Below are positions 24,161 to 33,891 of a DNA stretch of 64,000 nt, in pieces. The notes below the pieces were generated by a model. It did no database searches. It saw nothing but the letters and a program-made list of their open reading frames with translations, and was not told the origin of the DNA. Where the stretch lies: positions 40,306 to 104,305 of the forward strand of contig CAMXQE010000008.1 in assembly GCA_947246015.1 (NCBI GenBank). Direction: 5' to 3'. This DNA is from an uncultured Lachnospiraceae bacterium. Lineage in GTDB: Bacteria; Bacillota; Clostridia; Lachnospirales; Lachnospiraceae. The stretch's first letter is position 1. Each line of letters begins with the position of its first letter. A program made the translations under genes and the position numbers.

Positions 24161-25840
24161 GTGGCTAATACAATCGACGCTAAGATGTTTGCCAGAATGT
24201 TCTTAGCTGGTGCAAAAAATTTGGAAGCAAAGAAAGAATGGATCAATGAGTTGAATGTGTTTCCCGTTCCCGATGGTGATACGGGCACGAATATGACATT
24301 GACCATTATGTCTGCGGCAAAAGAAGTATCAGCATTGCAGAATCCCGATATGGCTTCGCTCTGTAAAGCAATATCTTCCGGTTCTTTAAGGGGGGCAAGA
24401 GGAAATTCGGGCGTTATCCTGTCCCAGCTTTTCAGAGGATTTACAAAGGGTGTCAGAGACTATGAGGAAGTGAACGTGGGAATCATCGCCGATGCCTTTG
24501 ATAAAGCGGTGGAGACTGCTTATAAGGCAGTTATGAAGCCGAAGGAGGGAACCATCCTTACGGTGGCTAAGGGCGGTGCAAAGAAAGCAAGGGAACTGGC
24601 CGATAACGGGGAAGAGGATATCGGGGTTTTCCTTGGCGAAGTGATAAAATACGCCGATGAAGTACTGGCGAGGACACCGGAGATGCTTCCTGTCTTAAAG
24701 CAGGCGGGAGTGGTGGATTCCGGCGGGCAGGGTCTGATGCAGGTATTAAAGGGTGCGTATGATGTATATTCCGGCAAGGAAATTGATTTAACCATAGCGG
24801 ATGCGAAACCGTCCTCCATGGGCAGCGTACAGATGAATAAGGACGCACAGGCGCAGGCGGATATTAAATTTGGGTACTGTACGGAATTCATTATCATGCT
24901 GAACCGCAATTTCAATATCAAGCAGGAAATGGATTTTAAGGCTTATCTGGAATCCATCGGCGATTCCATCGTAGTGGTTGCGGATGATGATGTGGTCAAG
25001 GTACATGTACATACCAATGACCCGGGACTTGCCATCCAAAAGGCATTGAAGTATGGTGCGCTTTCTAACATGAAGATTGACAATATGCGGCTGGAACATC
25101 AGGAAAAGCTGTTTAAAATGTCGGAAAAACAGAAAGAAGAACAGCAGAAGCCGGAGACGGAGGAGAAAAAGGCGCCGAAGAAAGAGGTTGGGTTTATTGC
25201 CGTTTCGGTAGGCGACGGAATCAATGAGATTTTTAAAGGTTTGGGCGTGGATTACATTATCGAAGGGGGCCAGACCATGAATCCCAGTACGGCAGATATG
25301 CTGGATGCAATTGAGAAAGTCAATGCCGATACGATTTATATCCTGCCTAACAACAAAAACATTATTCTGGCGGCAGAGCAGGCGGCACATATGGTGGAGC
25401 ATAAGAAAATCGTGGTGGTTCCGACCAAAACAGTTCCGCAGGGCATTACGGCTGTCATCAATTATGTGCCTGATTTAAGCGTAGAGGAAAATACGGATAC
25501 GATGATTGAGGAAATCAAGGCAGTCAGCACAGGACAGGTAACATATGCAGTACGGGATACGGTGATTGATGATAAGGAGATTCGGCAGGGGGATTATATG
25601 GGTATCGGGGACAGCGGTATTTTGTCCAACGGTGCGGAAATGTCCGAGGTGACATTGCAAATGGTAGAGGATATGATGAGCGGTGATAAGGAATTAATCA
25701 GCATCTACTACGGCGCGGAGGTGACAGAGGAAGCAGCGGAAGCATTGAGCGGAGTACTTGCAGAGAAATACCCGAAATGTGATGTAGAGCTGCAATACGG
25801 CGGACAGCCCATCTATTATTATATTATTTCAGCGGAATAA
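24161..25840 (+). CDS. fakA: Fatty acid kinase ATP-binding subunit FakA (YloV, DAK2 domain)
   Basis: 559 residues. FakA phosphorylates fatty acids held by FakB (DegV-fold) proteins, feeding exogenous or recycled fatty acids into phospholipid synthesis. N-terminal DakL/DAK2 ATP-binding domain: NVFPVPDGDTGTNM with the metal-binding acids, GARGNSGVILSQ, and VDSGGQGL; middle domain about 210-320; then a Lys/Glu linker (KQKEEQQKPETEEKK) and a C-terminal DegV-like domain (EVGFIAVSVGDGINEIFKGLG). The start is GTG 24161 with AAGGAGG overlapping the previous stop; the TTG at 24140 lies inside the preceding gene. A DegV/FakB gene follows recG. Confidence 0.93.
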   Translation: MANTIDAKMFARMFLAGAKNLEAKKEWINELNVFPVPDGDTGTNMTLTIMSAAKEVSALQNPDMASLCKAISSGSLRGARGNSGVILSQLFRGFTKGVRDYEEVNVGIIADAFDKAVETAYKAVMKPKEGTILTVAKGGAKKARELADNGEEDIGVFLGEVIKYADEVLARTPEMLPVLKQAGVVDSGGQGLMQVLKGAYDVYSGKEIDLTIADAKPSSMGSVQMNKDAQAQADIKFGYCTEFIIMLNRNFNIKQEMDFKAYLESIGDSIVVVADDDVVKVHVHTNDPGLAIQKALKYGALSNMKIDNMRLEHQEKLFKMSEKQKEEQQKPETEEKKAPKKEVGFIAVSVGDGINEIFKGLGVDYIIEGGQTMNPSTADMLDAIEKVNADTIYILPNNKNIILAAEQAAHMVEHKKIVVVPTKTVPQGITAVINYVPDLSVEENTDTMIEEIKAVSTGQVTYAVRDTVIDDKEIRQGDYMGIGDSGILSNGAEMSEVTLQMVEDMMSGDKELISIYYGAEVTEEAAEALSGVLAEKYPKCDVELQYGGQPIYYYIISAE

Positions 25841-25867
25841 GGCACCGGTTGTTTGGGGCGGCGGTGT

Positions 25868-25960
25868 GTGTAATCGGGCAGGGAAGGTTTTTCTCCCTGC
25901 TCTCTGCACGGGGTGCGTGCTGCGTAGCAGCTCATTTCCTTACGTACCCCTGTGCATAAA
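25868..25960 (+). repeat. Structured intergenic repeat, copy 2
   Basis: Matches copy 1 (23256-23350) in length and fold with sequence changes that keep pairing. It begins GTGTAATCG and ends TGTGCATAAA. Stem B: GGGCAGGGA (25876-25884) with TCCCTGCTC (25894-25902). Stem C: GGGGTGCGT (25910-25918) with ACGTACCCC (25942-25950), extended by GCAC (25906-25909) with GTGC (25952-25955). Inner hairpin GCTGC/GCAGC (25919-25931), then CATTTCCTTA. Again followed at once by a terminator. Confidence 0.75.
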
Positions 25961-25983
25961 AAGGACGGGATGCCGTCCTTTTT
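25958..25983 (+). terminator. Intrinsic terminator after fakA
   Basis: An eleven-base-pair perfect stem, AAAAAGGACGG (25958-25968) with CCGTCCTTTTT (25973-25983), loop GATG. It excludes the in-frame recG start at 25952. Confidence 0.92.
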
Positions 25984-26059
25984 CCAACAGATAGACAAAC
26001 GAACGGCATGTCTGTGCAGTGGCGGGGTCAGGAAGATAGCAAAGTTGCGGAGGGAACGG

Positions 26060-28114
26060 ATGGACGGCAGTGCGAAGATTACGGAAATAAAAGGAGTGGG
26101 GGAAAAGACGGCAAAACTTTTTCAGAAACTGGATATTCGGACTGTGGGAGAATTACTGCACAATTATCCGAGGGATTATGAGGATTTCAAAGAACCTCTT
26201 GCCATTTCGGATTGTACGGCAGGAGAACTCTGTTCCGTGCGTGCCTGTCTGGCAGGTAATATTACGGCAAAAAAAGTACGTAGCCTGACCATTCTGAACT
26301 TTGTCGTCAAAGATGCAGGGGGACAGATTTTTATGACCTATTTCAATATGCCTTATATAAAGAGCATATTGAAAAAGGGACTGTTTTATATTTTCAGGGG
26401 TGTGGTTCAGTCAAAGAACGGCAGAATGGTGATGGAGCAGGCGAAGATTTACAGGCCGGAGGAATACTATAAGCTGACCGGAATGTTACAGCCAAGATAT
26501 TCTCTTACGGCAGGGCTGAGTAATCATATGGTGGCAAAGGCGATAAAACAGGCGCTGTCCCTATATGATTTCCCGCCGGATTATCTGCCGGAATGGGTGA
26601 AAGCCGGGCAGCAGCTTATAGATTACAGACAGGCGGTAGAGGAAATTCACTTTCCGCCGGATTTTGAAAGTATGCAGAGGGCGCGCAGGAGGCTGGCTTT
26701 CGATGAATTTTTCCTGTTTATCCTGATGCTTCGCAGATGCAGGGAACAGAATGCGGTATTGGAAAACGGATATTCCATGTCTGATGTGTCGCAGACGGAC
26801 CGGCTGTTAAAAGCGCTTCCTTACGAACTGACCGGAGCGCAGAAAAAGGTTTGGGAGGAAATCAAGGCGGATTTGCAGGGGCCAAAAGTCATGAACCGTC
26901 TTATTCAGGGGGATGTGGGTTCCGGTAAGACGATTTTGGCTTTTCTTGCCCTGCTGATGTGTATATCCAACGGTTATCAGGGGGCTTTGATGGCACCCAC
27001 CGAAGTGCTTGCCGCGCAGCATTATGAATCTATGAAGGAACTGACGCAGCAGTACGGACTGGCTTTCCGGCCGGTATTGCTGACCGGTTCGATGACGGCT
27101 CAGGAAAAACGGCGGGCATATGAGGCCATCCAATGCGGAACGAAAAATGTGATTATTGGTACCCATGCACTGATTCAGGAAAGGGTGGAATACCGGAAAC
27201 TGGCATTGGTAGTGACAGACGAGCAGCACCGTTTCGGTGTCCGGCAGAGGGAACGTCTGGCGGAAAAGGGAGAAAACGTGCATGTGATGGTCATGAGCGC
27301 TACCCCTATTCCGAGGACTCTGGCGATTATTCTATACGGAGATTTGGATATTTCCCTTGTGGATGAACTTCCGGCAGACAGACTTCCGATTAAAAACTGT
27401 GTAGTGGGAACAGAATACCGGGAAAAGGCATACCGTTTTATTACAAAGGAAGTGGAAGCGGGGCGTCAGGTTTATGTCATCTGCCCGATGGTAGAGGAGG
27501 GGGAACTGGAGGGCGTGGAAAATGTCAGTTCCTATACAGAGAAACTGCAAAGCGTCCTGCCGCAGAATATACGGATAGCCTGTCTCCATGGGAAGATGCG
27601 TCCGGCGGATAAAAACAGGATTATGGAAGCGTATGCCGCCCACAATATCGACGTACTGGTATCTACCACTGTCATCGAGGTTGGAATCAATGTACCGAAT
27701 GCGGCGGTGATGATGATAGAAAATGCAGAACGTTTCGGTCTGGCACAGCTGCATCAGCTGAGGGGCAGAGTGGGAAGGGGAGAGCATCAGTCCTATTGTA
27801 TTTTCATTAACGGTTCCGGCAAACCGCAGGCATTTGAACGGCTGGATATCCTGAACCGTTCCAATGACGGGTTTTATATTGCGGAAGAGGACCTTAAGAT
27901 GCGCGGGCCGGGGGACCTGTTCGGGATACGGCAGAGCGGGCTGATGGACTTTAAAATCGGAGATGTTTATCAGGATGCGGATTTGCTTAAGAAGGCAGGA
28001 GAATGCGCAGAACAGCTGCTGGCCGAAGATGAAAGATTGGAGAAGCCTGAGCATGGCGCGCTTTTGGATTATGTGGAGCGCATGTTTCCGGAGACGGATT
28101 TCCGGACGATTTAG
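26060..28114 (+). CDS. recG: ATP-dependent DNA helicase RecG
   Basis: 684 residues. RecG remodels stalled forks and junctions. Wedge/OB domain about 1-230 (TEIKGVGEKTAKLFQKLDI at the N-terminus); helicase domain 1 with Walker A GDVGSGKT (about 285-292) and TDEQHRFGVRQ (about 385-395); helicase domain 2 with STTVIEVGINVPNA, RFGLAQLHQLRGRVGRG; and the TRG motif region near EEDLKMRGPGDLFGIRQSG. ATG 26060 has GGAGGG five bases upstream and lies after the terminator. No clear promoter was seen in the 76 bases between. Same neighbourhood as in B. subtilis (yloV...recG). Confidence 0.97.
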   Translation: MDGSAKITEIKGVGEKTAKLFQKLDIRTVGELLHNYPRDYEDFKEPLAISDCTAGELCSVRACLAGNITAKKVRSLTILNFVVKDAGGQIFMTYFNMPYIKSILKKGLFYIFRGVVQSKNGRMVMEQAKIYRPEEYYKLTGMLQPRYSLTAGLSNHMVAKAIKQALSLYDFPPDYLPEWVKAGQQLIDYRQAVEEIHFPPDFESMQRARRRLAFDEFFLFILMLRRCREQNAVLENGYSMSDVSQTDRLLKALPYELTGAQKKVWEEIKADLQGPKVMNRLIQGDVGSGKTILAFLALLMCISNGYQGALMAPTEVLAAQHYESMKELTQQYGLAFRPVLLTGSMTAQEKRRAYEAIQCGTKNVIIGTHALIQERVEYRKLALVVTDEQHRFGVRQRERLAEKGENVHVMVMSATPIPRTLAIILYGDLDISLVDELPADRLPIKNCVVGTEYREKAYRFITKEVEAGRQVYVICPMVEEGELEGVENVSSYTEKLQSVLPQNIRIACLHGKMRPADKNRIMEAYAAHNIDVLVSTTVIEVGINVPNAAVMMIENAERFGLAQLHQLRGRVGRGEHQSYCIFINGSGKPQAFERLDILNRSNDGFYIAEEDLKMRGPGDLFGIRQSGLMDFKIGDVYQDADLLKKAGECAEQLLAEDERLEKPEHGALLDYVERMFPETDFRTI

Positions 28115-28144
28115 GCATGAACCACGGAACCTTTCCAGATTGAA

Positions 28145-28172
28145 TTGACTTTTGGAAAAGGAATGTTATAAT
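28145..28172 (+). promoter_or_regulatory. Promoter of the DegV gene
   Basis: TTGACT (28145-28150), 16-base spacer, extended -10 TGtTATAAT (TATAAT 28167-28172). Confidence 0.75.
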
Positions 28173-28259
28173 AGTCTCGTGGCAATGAATGAAAGAAAAG
28201 ATTCGAGATGAGATTAAGGAAAAGGAGGGTATCCGTCTGCGCGGATACAGGAGAATAAA

Positions 28260-29120
28260 GTGGCGAAAATTGCGATAGTAACGGACAGCAACAGCGGAAT
28301 TACACAGCAGCAGGCAAAAGAAATGGGAATCCATGTGCTTCCCATGCCTTTTATGATTAATGAAGAGACTTATTTTGAAGATATTAACTTAACCCAGAAG
28401 GAATTTTATGTACGGCTGGCAAACGGGGATGATGTGGTAACGAGTCAGCCTTCGCCGGAATCAGTGATGAATTTATGGGATGGACTGTTGAAAGAATATG
28501 ACGAAATCGTCCATATTCCCATGAGCAGCGGTTTGTCCGGTTCCTGTCAGAGCGCTTTGATGCTGGCGCAGGATTATGAAGGCAGGGTACAGGTAGTCAA
28601 TAACCAGAGGATATCCGTAACGCAGAGACAGTCGGCCATGGATGCGCTGAAACTTGTGGAGCGCGGGATGGATGCACAGCAGATTAAGGATTTTCTGGAG
28701 GCGGATAAATTCAATTCCAGTATTTATATCATGCTGGACACGCTGTATTACCTGAAAAAAGGCGGAAGGATTACGCCGGCTGCAGCCGCTTTGGGAACAC
28801 TGTTAAAGCTGAAACCCGTACTGCAGATTCAGGGTGAGAAACTGGATGCATTTGCAAAGGCGAGAACAACAAATCAGGGAAAGTCCATTATGATTAATGC
28901 CATCCGGAACGATATGAATAACCGTTTCGGCGGTGCGGATAAGGATAATATCTGGCTGCAGGTAGCTTATACCTATAACGAAGATGCGGCAGAGGCATTT
29001 AAAGCAGAACTGATGGAGGAGTTCCCCGGTTTTGACATACATGCGGACCCGCTGTCCTTAAGCATAGCCTGCCATATCGGGCCGGGCTCCCTGGCGGTAG
29101 CCTGCTGTAAGAAAATATAG
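28260..29120 (+). CDS. DegV family fatty-acid binding protein (FakB-like)
   Basis: 286 residues of the DegV fold. These proteins hold a fatty acid and present it to FakA. Signatures: VTDSNSGI at the N-terminus, VTSQPSPESVMNLW (about 59-72), HIPMSSGLSGSCQSA (about 84-98), and the cross-over LYYLKKGGRITPAAAALGTLL. The terminal HIGPGSLAVACCKK is typical. The start is GTG 28260 with AGGAGA six bases upstream. It has its own promoter and is followed by a strong terminator, so it is monocistronic, yet it lies near fakA (24.1 kb), its probable enzyme partner. Lipid specificity cannot be read. Confidence 0.9.
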   Translation: MAKIAIVTDSNSGITQQQAKEMGIHVLPMPFMINEETYFEDINLTQKEFYVRLANGDDVVTSQPSPESVMNLWDGLLKEYDEIVHIPMSSGLSGSCQSALMLAQDYEGRVQVVNNQRISVTQRQSAMDALKLVERGMDAQQIKDFLEADKFNSSIYIMLDTLYYLKKGGRITPAAAALGTLLKLKPVLQIQGEKLDAFAKARTTNQGKSIMINAIRNDMNNRFGGADKDNIWLQVAYTYNEDAAEAFKAELMEEFPGFDIHADPLSLSIACHIGPGSLAVACCKKI

Positions 29121-29168
29121 AAGGTCTGGATACAGAAGGTACGGATATAGGGAATATGGTTTTTTACA

Positions 29169-29199
29169 AGGCGTCACCGTTTATGCGGGACGCTTTTTC
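29169..29199 (+). terminator. Intrinsic terminator after the DegV gene
   Basis: AAGGCGTC (29169-29176) pairs with GACGCTTT (29190-29197) including a G-U pair; CCG/CGG (29178-29180, 29187-29189) continue the stem beyond one bulged A; T run to 29199. Confidence 0.85.
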
Positions 29200-29203
29200 T
29201 ACT

Positions 29204-29231
29204 TTTCAACATGCAAAATCTGTGTTATACT
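29204..29231 (+). promoter_or_regulatory. Promoter of the topoisomerase pair
   Basis: TTTTCA (29204-29209), 16-base spacer, extended -10 TGtTATACT (TATACT 29226-29231). The weak -35 is compensated by the TG motif. Confidence 0.55.
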
Positions 29232-29295
29232 ACGAATTGTCTTTTAGAAAAAAGCAAACGTCAGTACGGCGTTTTATTAAGAAAGGATGGAAGCG

Positions 29296-31218
29296 ATGGC
29301 AAAGGATGATACATACGGCGCTTCGAGCATAACAGTTTTAGAGGGGTTGGAAGCAGTCAGGAAGAGACCGGGGATGTATATCGGAAGCGTTTCGACAAAG
29401 GGACTGAATCATCTGATTTACGAAATAGTGGATAATGCGGTGGATGAACATCTGGCCGGACATTGCGATACAATAAAGGTAACTTTGGAGACGGACGGTT
29501 CTGCCACGGTAGAAGACAACGGGCGCGGCATTCCGGTAGGGATGCATGAAAAGGGCGTCAGTGCGGAACGTCTTGTATTCACGACGCTCCATGCGGGCGG
29601 TAAGTTTGACAATACGGCATATAAGACCAGCGGCGGCCTGCACGGGGTAGGTTCTTCGGTGGTAAATGCGCTGTCCGCATATCTGACGGTGCAGGTGAAG
29701 CACGGAGGACTGGTTTATGAGGACAAATACGAGAGAGGAAATCCCGTAATTGAATTGGAGAACGGCCTGCTGCCGGTCATCGGGAAGACGAGGGAGACAG
29801 GGACGAAAATCAATTTCCTGCCGGATGATACGATTTTTGATAAGACGAGGTTCAAAGAAGATGAGGTGAAGAGCCGGCTCCATGAAACGGCATACTTAAA
29901 TCCGGAACTTACGATTCTGTTTGAAGATAAGAGGAAAGAGCCGGCGGAAAAGGAAAATTTCCATGAACCGGAAGGAATTATCGGTTTTATCAAGGATATG
30001 AACAAAACGAGAGAAACCATCCATGATGTGATTTATTTCCAGGGGGAAAGCGAAGGGATTTCTGTGGAGGCGGCCTTTCAGTATGTGAACGAATTTCATG
30101 AAAATGTGCTCGGCTTCTGCAATAATATATACAATTCCGAGGGCGGCACCCATCTGACCGGTTTTAAGACCATGTTCACAAATGTAATCAATACTTATGC
30201 AAGAGAATTGAACATTTTAAAAGAAAAGGACGTAAACTTTACCGGAGCGGATGTACGCAACGGTATGACGGCGGTGATTTCCATCAAGCATCCGGACCCC
30301 AGATTCGAGGGACAGACAAAGACGAAGCTGGATAATCAGGATGCTGCCAAGGTAGTCAGTAAGATAACGGGAGAGGAAATCGTCCGCTATTTTGACCGCA
30401 ATCTGGAAACGCTGAAAAATGTCATCGGCTGTGCGGAAAAAGCGGCGAAAATCCGGAAAACAGAGGAAAAAGCGAAAACCAACATGCTGACCAAACAGAA
30501 GTTTTCTTTTGATTCTAACGGGAAACTGGCCAACTGTGAGTCACGGGACGCCTCCAAATGCGAGATTTTCATCGTGGAGGGAGATTCCGCAGGCGGAAGT
30601 GCGAAAATGGCAAGGAACCGGGCATTTCAGGCCATTCTGCCCATCCGGGGGAAAATCCTGAATGTGGAAAAAGCCAGCATAGATAAAGTGCTTGCCAATG
30701 CGGAAATCAAGACAATGATTAATGCATTCGGCTGCGGCTTTTCGGAAGGATACGGAAATGACTTCGATATATCCAAACTGCGTTATGACAAAATCGTCAT
30801 TATGACGGATGCTGATGTGGACGGCTCCCATATTTCCACATTGCTGCTGACACTCTTTTACCGCTTCATGCCGGAACTGATTTATGAGGGCCATGTGTAT
30901 ATTGCCATGCCGCCCCTGTATAAAGCCATGCCGGCCAAAGGCGCGGAGGAATACCTGTACGACGATAAGGCGCTGGAACGGTATCGAAAGCGGCACAAAG
31001 GACCTTTTACCCTGCAGAGGTATAAAGGTCTGGGTGAGATGGATGCGCAGCAGTTATGGGAGACGACGCTGGACCCGGAGACGAGGCTGTTAAAGCTGGT
31101 GGAAATCGAAGATGCGCGGATGGCATCCGAGGTGACGGAACTGCTGATGGGAACGGATGTACCGCCCCGTAAAGCATTTATATACGAACATGCCACGGAT
31201 GCGGAGCTGGATGTGTAA
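29296..31218 (+). CDS. Type IIA DNA topoisomerase subunit B (ParE/GyrB-like)
   Basis: 640 residues, the ATPase and TOPRIM subunit of a type IIA topoisomerase. GHKL ATPase: EIVDNAVDEHLAG, DNGRGIPV, GGLHGVGSSVVNALS; transducer domain about 220-390; TOPRIM: EGDSAGGSAKMARNRAFQAI with the acidic residue, DADVDGSHI, and QRYKGLGEMD near the end. ATG 29296 has AAAGGA eight bases upstream; the ATG at 29287 is inside that site. The A subunit gene starts 30 bases later. Chromosomal gyrBA usually lies near dnaA; the different context and features of the partner suggest topoisomerase IV, but this is inference. Confidence 0.9.
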   Translation: MAKDDTYGASSITVLEGLEAVRKRPGMYIGSVSTKGLNHLIYEIVDNAVDEHLAGHCDTIKVTLETDGSATVEDNGRGIPVGMHEKGVSAERLVFTTLHAGGKFDNTAYKTSGGLHGVGSSVVNALSAYLTVQVKHGGLVYEDKYERGNPVIELENGLLPVIGKTRETGTKINFLPDDTIFDKTRFKEDEVKSRLHETAYLNPELTILFEDKRKEPAEKENFHEPEGIIGFIKDMNKTRETIHDVIYFQGESEGISVEAAFQYVNEFHENVLGFCNNIYNSEGGTHLTGFKTMFTNVINTYARELNILKEKDVNFTGADVRNGMTAVISIKHPDPRFEGQTKTKLDNQDAAKVVSKITGEEIVRYFDRNLETLKNVIGCAEKAAKIRKTEEKAKTNMLTKQKFSFDSNGKLANCESRDASKCEIFIVEGDSAGGSAKMARNRAFQAILPIRGKILNVEKASIDKVLANAEIKTMINAFGCGFSEGYGNDFDISKLRYDKIVIMTDADVDGSHISTLLLTLFYRFMPELIYEGHVYIAMPPLYKAMPAKGAEEYLYDDKALERYRKRHKGPFTLQRYKGLGEMDAQQLWETTLDPETRLLKLVEIEDARMASEVTELLMGTDVPPRKAFIYEHATDAELDV

Positions 31219-31248
31219 CAGAGAATGGAATCGGAGGAATGGAATGCC

Positions 31249-33489
31249 ATGGATGATAACAGAATCATCAAAACAGAATATTCGGAAGTAATGCAGAAAT
31301 CCTTTATCGATTATGCCATGAGCGTAATTATCGCAAGGGCGCTTCCTGATGTGCGGGACGGATTAAAGCCGGTGCAGAGAAGAACTTTGTATGACATGCA
31401 CGAGCTGGGAATCCGCTATGACCGGCCATACCGGAAGAGCGCACGTATTGTAGGCGATACTATGGGTAAGTATCATCCCCATGGGGACAGCTCCATCTAT
31501 GAGGCGCTGGTGGTCATGACACAGGATTTTAAAAAAGGCGTTCCTCTCGTGGACGGCCATGGCAATTTCGGCAATATCGAGGGGGACGGCGCCGCCGCCA
31601 TGCGTTATACGGAGGCAAGGCTGCAGAAGATTACACAGGAAGCTTTTCTGGCGGATTTGGATAAGGATGTGGTGGATTTTGTCCCGAATTTTGATGAAAC
31701 CGAAAAGGAGCCTGCTGTACTTCCGGCCAGGATTCCCAATCTTCTGGTTAACGGTTCTGAAGGCATAGCCGTAGGAATGGCTACCAGTATTCCGCCGCAT
31801 AACTTAAAAGAAGTCATCGATGCAACCAAGGCATATATGAAAGACCCTGACATCACCACCAGGGAACTGATGCGCTATGTGAAAGGCCCGGATTTCCCTA
31901 CCGGCGGCATCGTAATTAACAAAGATGAACTTTTGGAAATATATGAAACCGGAACAGGCAAAATAAAAGTGCGCGGAAAAGTGGAAATCGAAAAAGCAAA
32001 GGGCGGGAGAACCAATCTGGTCATTACGGAAATCCCCTATCCGATGATTGGGGCCAATATTTCCAAATTCCTGTCTGATGTGGCTGCTCTGGCGGAGACG
32101 AAAAAGACGCAGGATATCGTGGATATTTCCAACCAATCTTCAAAAGAGGGCATCCGTATTGTAATAGAACTGAGGAAAGATGCGGATGTGGAAAATTTCA
32201 AGAATATGCTGTATAAGAAGACCCGGCTGGAGGATACGTTCGGCGTGAATATGCTGGCCATTGCGAACGGCAGGCCCGAAACCATGGGGATTAAGCAGAT
32301 TATCAAAGCCAATGTGGATTTCCAGTTTGAAGTGATGACAAGAAAATACCGGACGCTGCTGGCAAAGGAGAGGGAACGCCGGGAGATTCAGGAAGGGCTG
32401 ATTAAAGCCTGCAATGTCATTGACCTGATTATCGAAATCCTGCGGGGCAGCAAGGACCGCGCCATGGTCAAAGCCTGTCTTGTAGAGGGAAAAACAGAAG
32501 GAATCCAATTCAAATCCAAAGAATCGAAAATCATGGCGCAGCAGCTGCAGTTTACCGAGAAACAGGCCAATGCCATTTTGGATATGCGCCTGTATAAATT
32601 AATCGGTCTGGAAATCGAGGCGCTGATGAAAGAGCATGAGGAAACCATGGCAAATATATACCGGTATGAGGATATTCTGGATCGCAGGGATTCCATGGCG
32701 CAGGTCATCATGAATGAGCTGGACGCCATCCGGAAAGAATACGGCAGGCCAAGAAGAACGGTGGTAGAAAACGGGGAAGAGGCGGTATATGAGGAAAAGA
32801 AAGTCGAAGAGATGGAAGTCATGTGCCTGATGGACCGTTTCGGCTATGTGAAGACCGTGGATGTGCCTACTTATGAAAGAAACAGGGAGGCGGCTGATAT
32901 GGAGAATAAATACGTATTTCCCTGTAAAAATACAGGAAGAATCTGTATTTTTACCAATACCGGACAGCTGTATACGATTAAGGTGTCGGATTTGCCCTTC
33001 GGGAAATTCCGGGATAAGGGCATTCCGGTGGACAATGTCAGCAATTACAGTGCGGAAAAAGAGCGGATTCTGCTTGCTGCCAGCCAGTCAGACCTCAATC
33101 TGTACCGGCTTATCTTTGCCACGAAGCAGTCCATGCTGAAAGTAGTGGACGGCGGTGAATTCGATGTGACTAAACGCACGGTGGCAGCTACGAAACTGGC
33201 GGAAGGGGATGAAGTAGTATCTGTTGTTATTATGAAGGAACAGAGAAACATTGTTCTGCAGACTGCGGAAGGGTATTTCCTGCGCTTTGCCGTTGAAGAG
33301 ATACCGGAAAAGAAAAAAGGGGCTATCGGAGTCCGCGGTATGAAGTTAGGGACAAAGGACTGGGTGGAGAATGTCTATTATACGATGAATTCCATCGACC
33401 TGACGATTGAGTATAAAGGTAAAAAAGTAGAACTGAATAAACTGAAAGCCGGAAAACGGGATGGTAAAGGCGTGAAAATCCGGATATAG
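31249..33489 (+). CDS. Type IIA DNA topoisomerase subunit A lacking a GyrA box (ParC-like)
   Basis: 746 residues. The breakage-reunion domain carries catalytic Y120 ([11 protein letters not shown]), the quinolone-resistance region [13 protein letters not shown] with S81 and E85 (the sensitive-type residues), and [14 protein letters not shown]. The C-terminal pinwheel domain is present from about 500 ([19 protein letters not shown]), but where gyrase has the wrapping motif QRRGGKG this protein reads RNREAADM. Without that box DNA wrapping and true supercoiling are not expected, hence topoisomerase IV-like decatenation. ATG 31249 is ten bases after CGGAGGA; ATG 31225 has no such site. A convergent terminator follows. 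Confidence 0.88.
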   Translation: MDDNRIIKTEYSEVMQKSFIDYAMSVIIARALPDVRDGLKPVQRRTLYDMHELGIRYDRPYRKSARIVGDTMGKYHPHGDSSIYEALVVMTQDFKKGVPLVDGHGNFGNIEGDGAAAMRYTEARLQKITQEAFLADLDKDVVDFVPNFDETEKEPAVLPARIPNLLVNGSEGIAVGMATSIPPHNLKEVIDATKAYMKDPDITTRELMRYVKGPDFPTGGIVINKDELLEIYETGTGKIKVRGKVEIEKAKGGRTNLVITEIPYPMIGANISKFLSDVAALAETKKTQDIVDISNQSSKEGIRIVIELRKDADVENFKNMLYKKTRLEDTFGVNMLAIANGRPETMGIKQIIKANVDFQFEVMTRKYRTLLAKERERREIQEGLIKACNVIDLIIEILRGSKDRAMVKACLVEGKTEGIQFKSKESKIMAQQLQFTEKQANAILDMRLYKLIGLEIEALMKEHEETMANIYRYEDILDRRDSMAQVIMNELDAIRKEYGRPRRTVVENGEEAVYEEKKVEEMEVMCLMDRFGYVKTVDVPTYERNREAADMENKYVFPCKNTGRICIFTNTGQLYTIKVSDLPFGKFRDKGIPVDNVSNYSAEKERILLAASQSDLNLYRLIFATKQSMLKVVDGGEFDVTKRTVAATKLAEGDEVVSVVIMKEQRNIVLQTAEGYFLRFAVEEIPEKKKGAIGVRGMKLGTKDWVENVYYTMNSIDLTIEYKGKKVELNKLKAGKRDGKGVKIRI

Positions 33490-33519
33490 CGGGTAGGGAA
33501 AGAAATTTCCCTACCCGAT
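33490..33519. terminator. Convergent hairpin between the topoisomerase and XRE genes
   Basis: A twelve-base-pair perfect stem, CGGGTAGGGAAA (33490-33501) with TTTCCCTACCCG (33506-33517), GAAA loop. The T tract is interrupted (ATTTACTTTCTTT), so strength is uncertain. Confidence 0.65.
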
Positions 33520-33870
33520 TTACTTTCTTTGGGAGTTCATCAGATAAGACAGAAAACGAACGAGTTCCAGGCGGTTATGCTGATTCAGCCTCAGCAGATG
33601 CAGCAGGACCGCCTTTAATGGGATATCCTGCGTAAAAGAGGCATTCAGGTCAAACGCGTCTGTGCGGCCGGTATCTATGCCGAGAAGGAAATCTGCATTT
33701 ACATGATACAGTCCGGAAAGTTTTATCACATGGATTGCGGGAATCTCCCGTATATCCCGCTCGTAATTGGAATAGGTCTGCTGGGGGATTCCCAGATATG
33801 CGGCGACCTGGCTTTGGCTTAAATCGTGCTCCAGCCTTAAGTTTTTTAACCTGATATGTATATTATTCAT
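33520..33870 (-). CDS. XRE-family helix-turn-helix regulator
   Basis: 116 residues: an HTH_3 domain at about 6-62 (IRLKNLRLEHDLSQSQVAAYL, the second helix pair QQTYSNYERDIREIP) and a C-terminal helical tail (LLHLLRLNQHNRLELVRFLSYL) that could dimerise. No membrane segment. The promoter on the - strand is flanked by 11-base inverted arms, a likely self-operator. Its strand is opposite to its neighbours and no toxin or phage gene lies next to it, so it is not an obvious antitoxin. Regulatory targets beyond itself are unknown; the neighbouring rsmD promoter, 100 bases away, is one candidate. Confidence 0.85.
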   Translation of the reverse strand: MNNIHIRLKNLRLEHDLSQSQVAAYLGIPQQTYSNYERDIREIPAIHVIKLSGLYHVNADFLLGIDTGRTDAFDLNASFTQDIPLKAVLLHLLRLNQHNRLELVRFLSYLMNSQRK

Positions 33871-33891
33871 TCCGATACCTCCTGAGTACTA

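Noticed and set aside
23256..25960. CRISPR-like direct repeats
   Set aside because: Only two copies 2.6 kb apart, each palindromic and single; no array or spacers.
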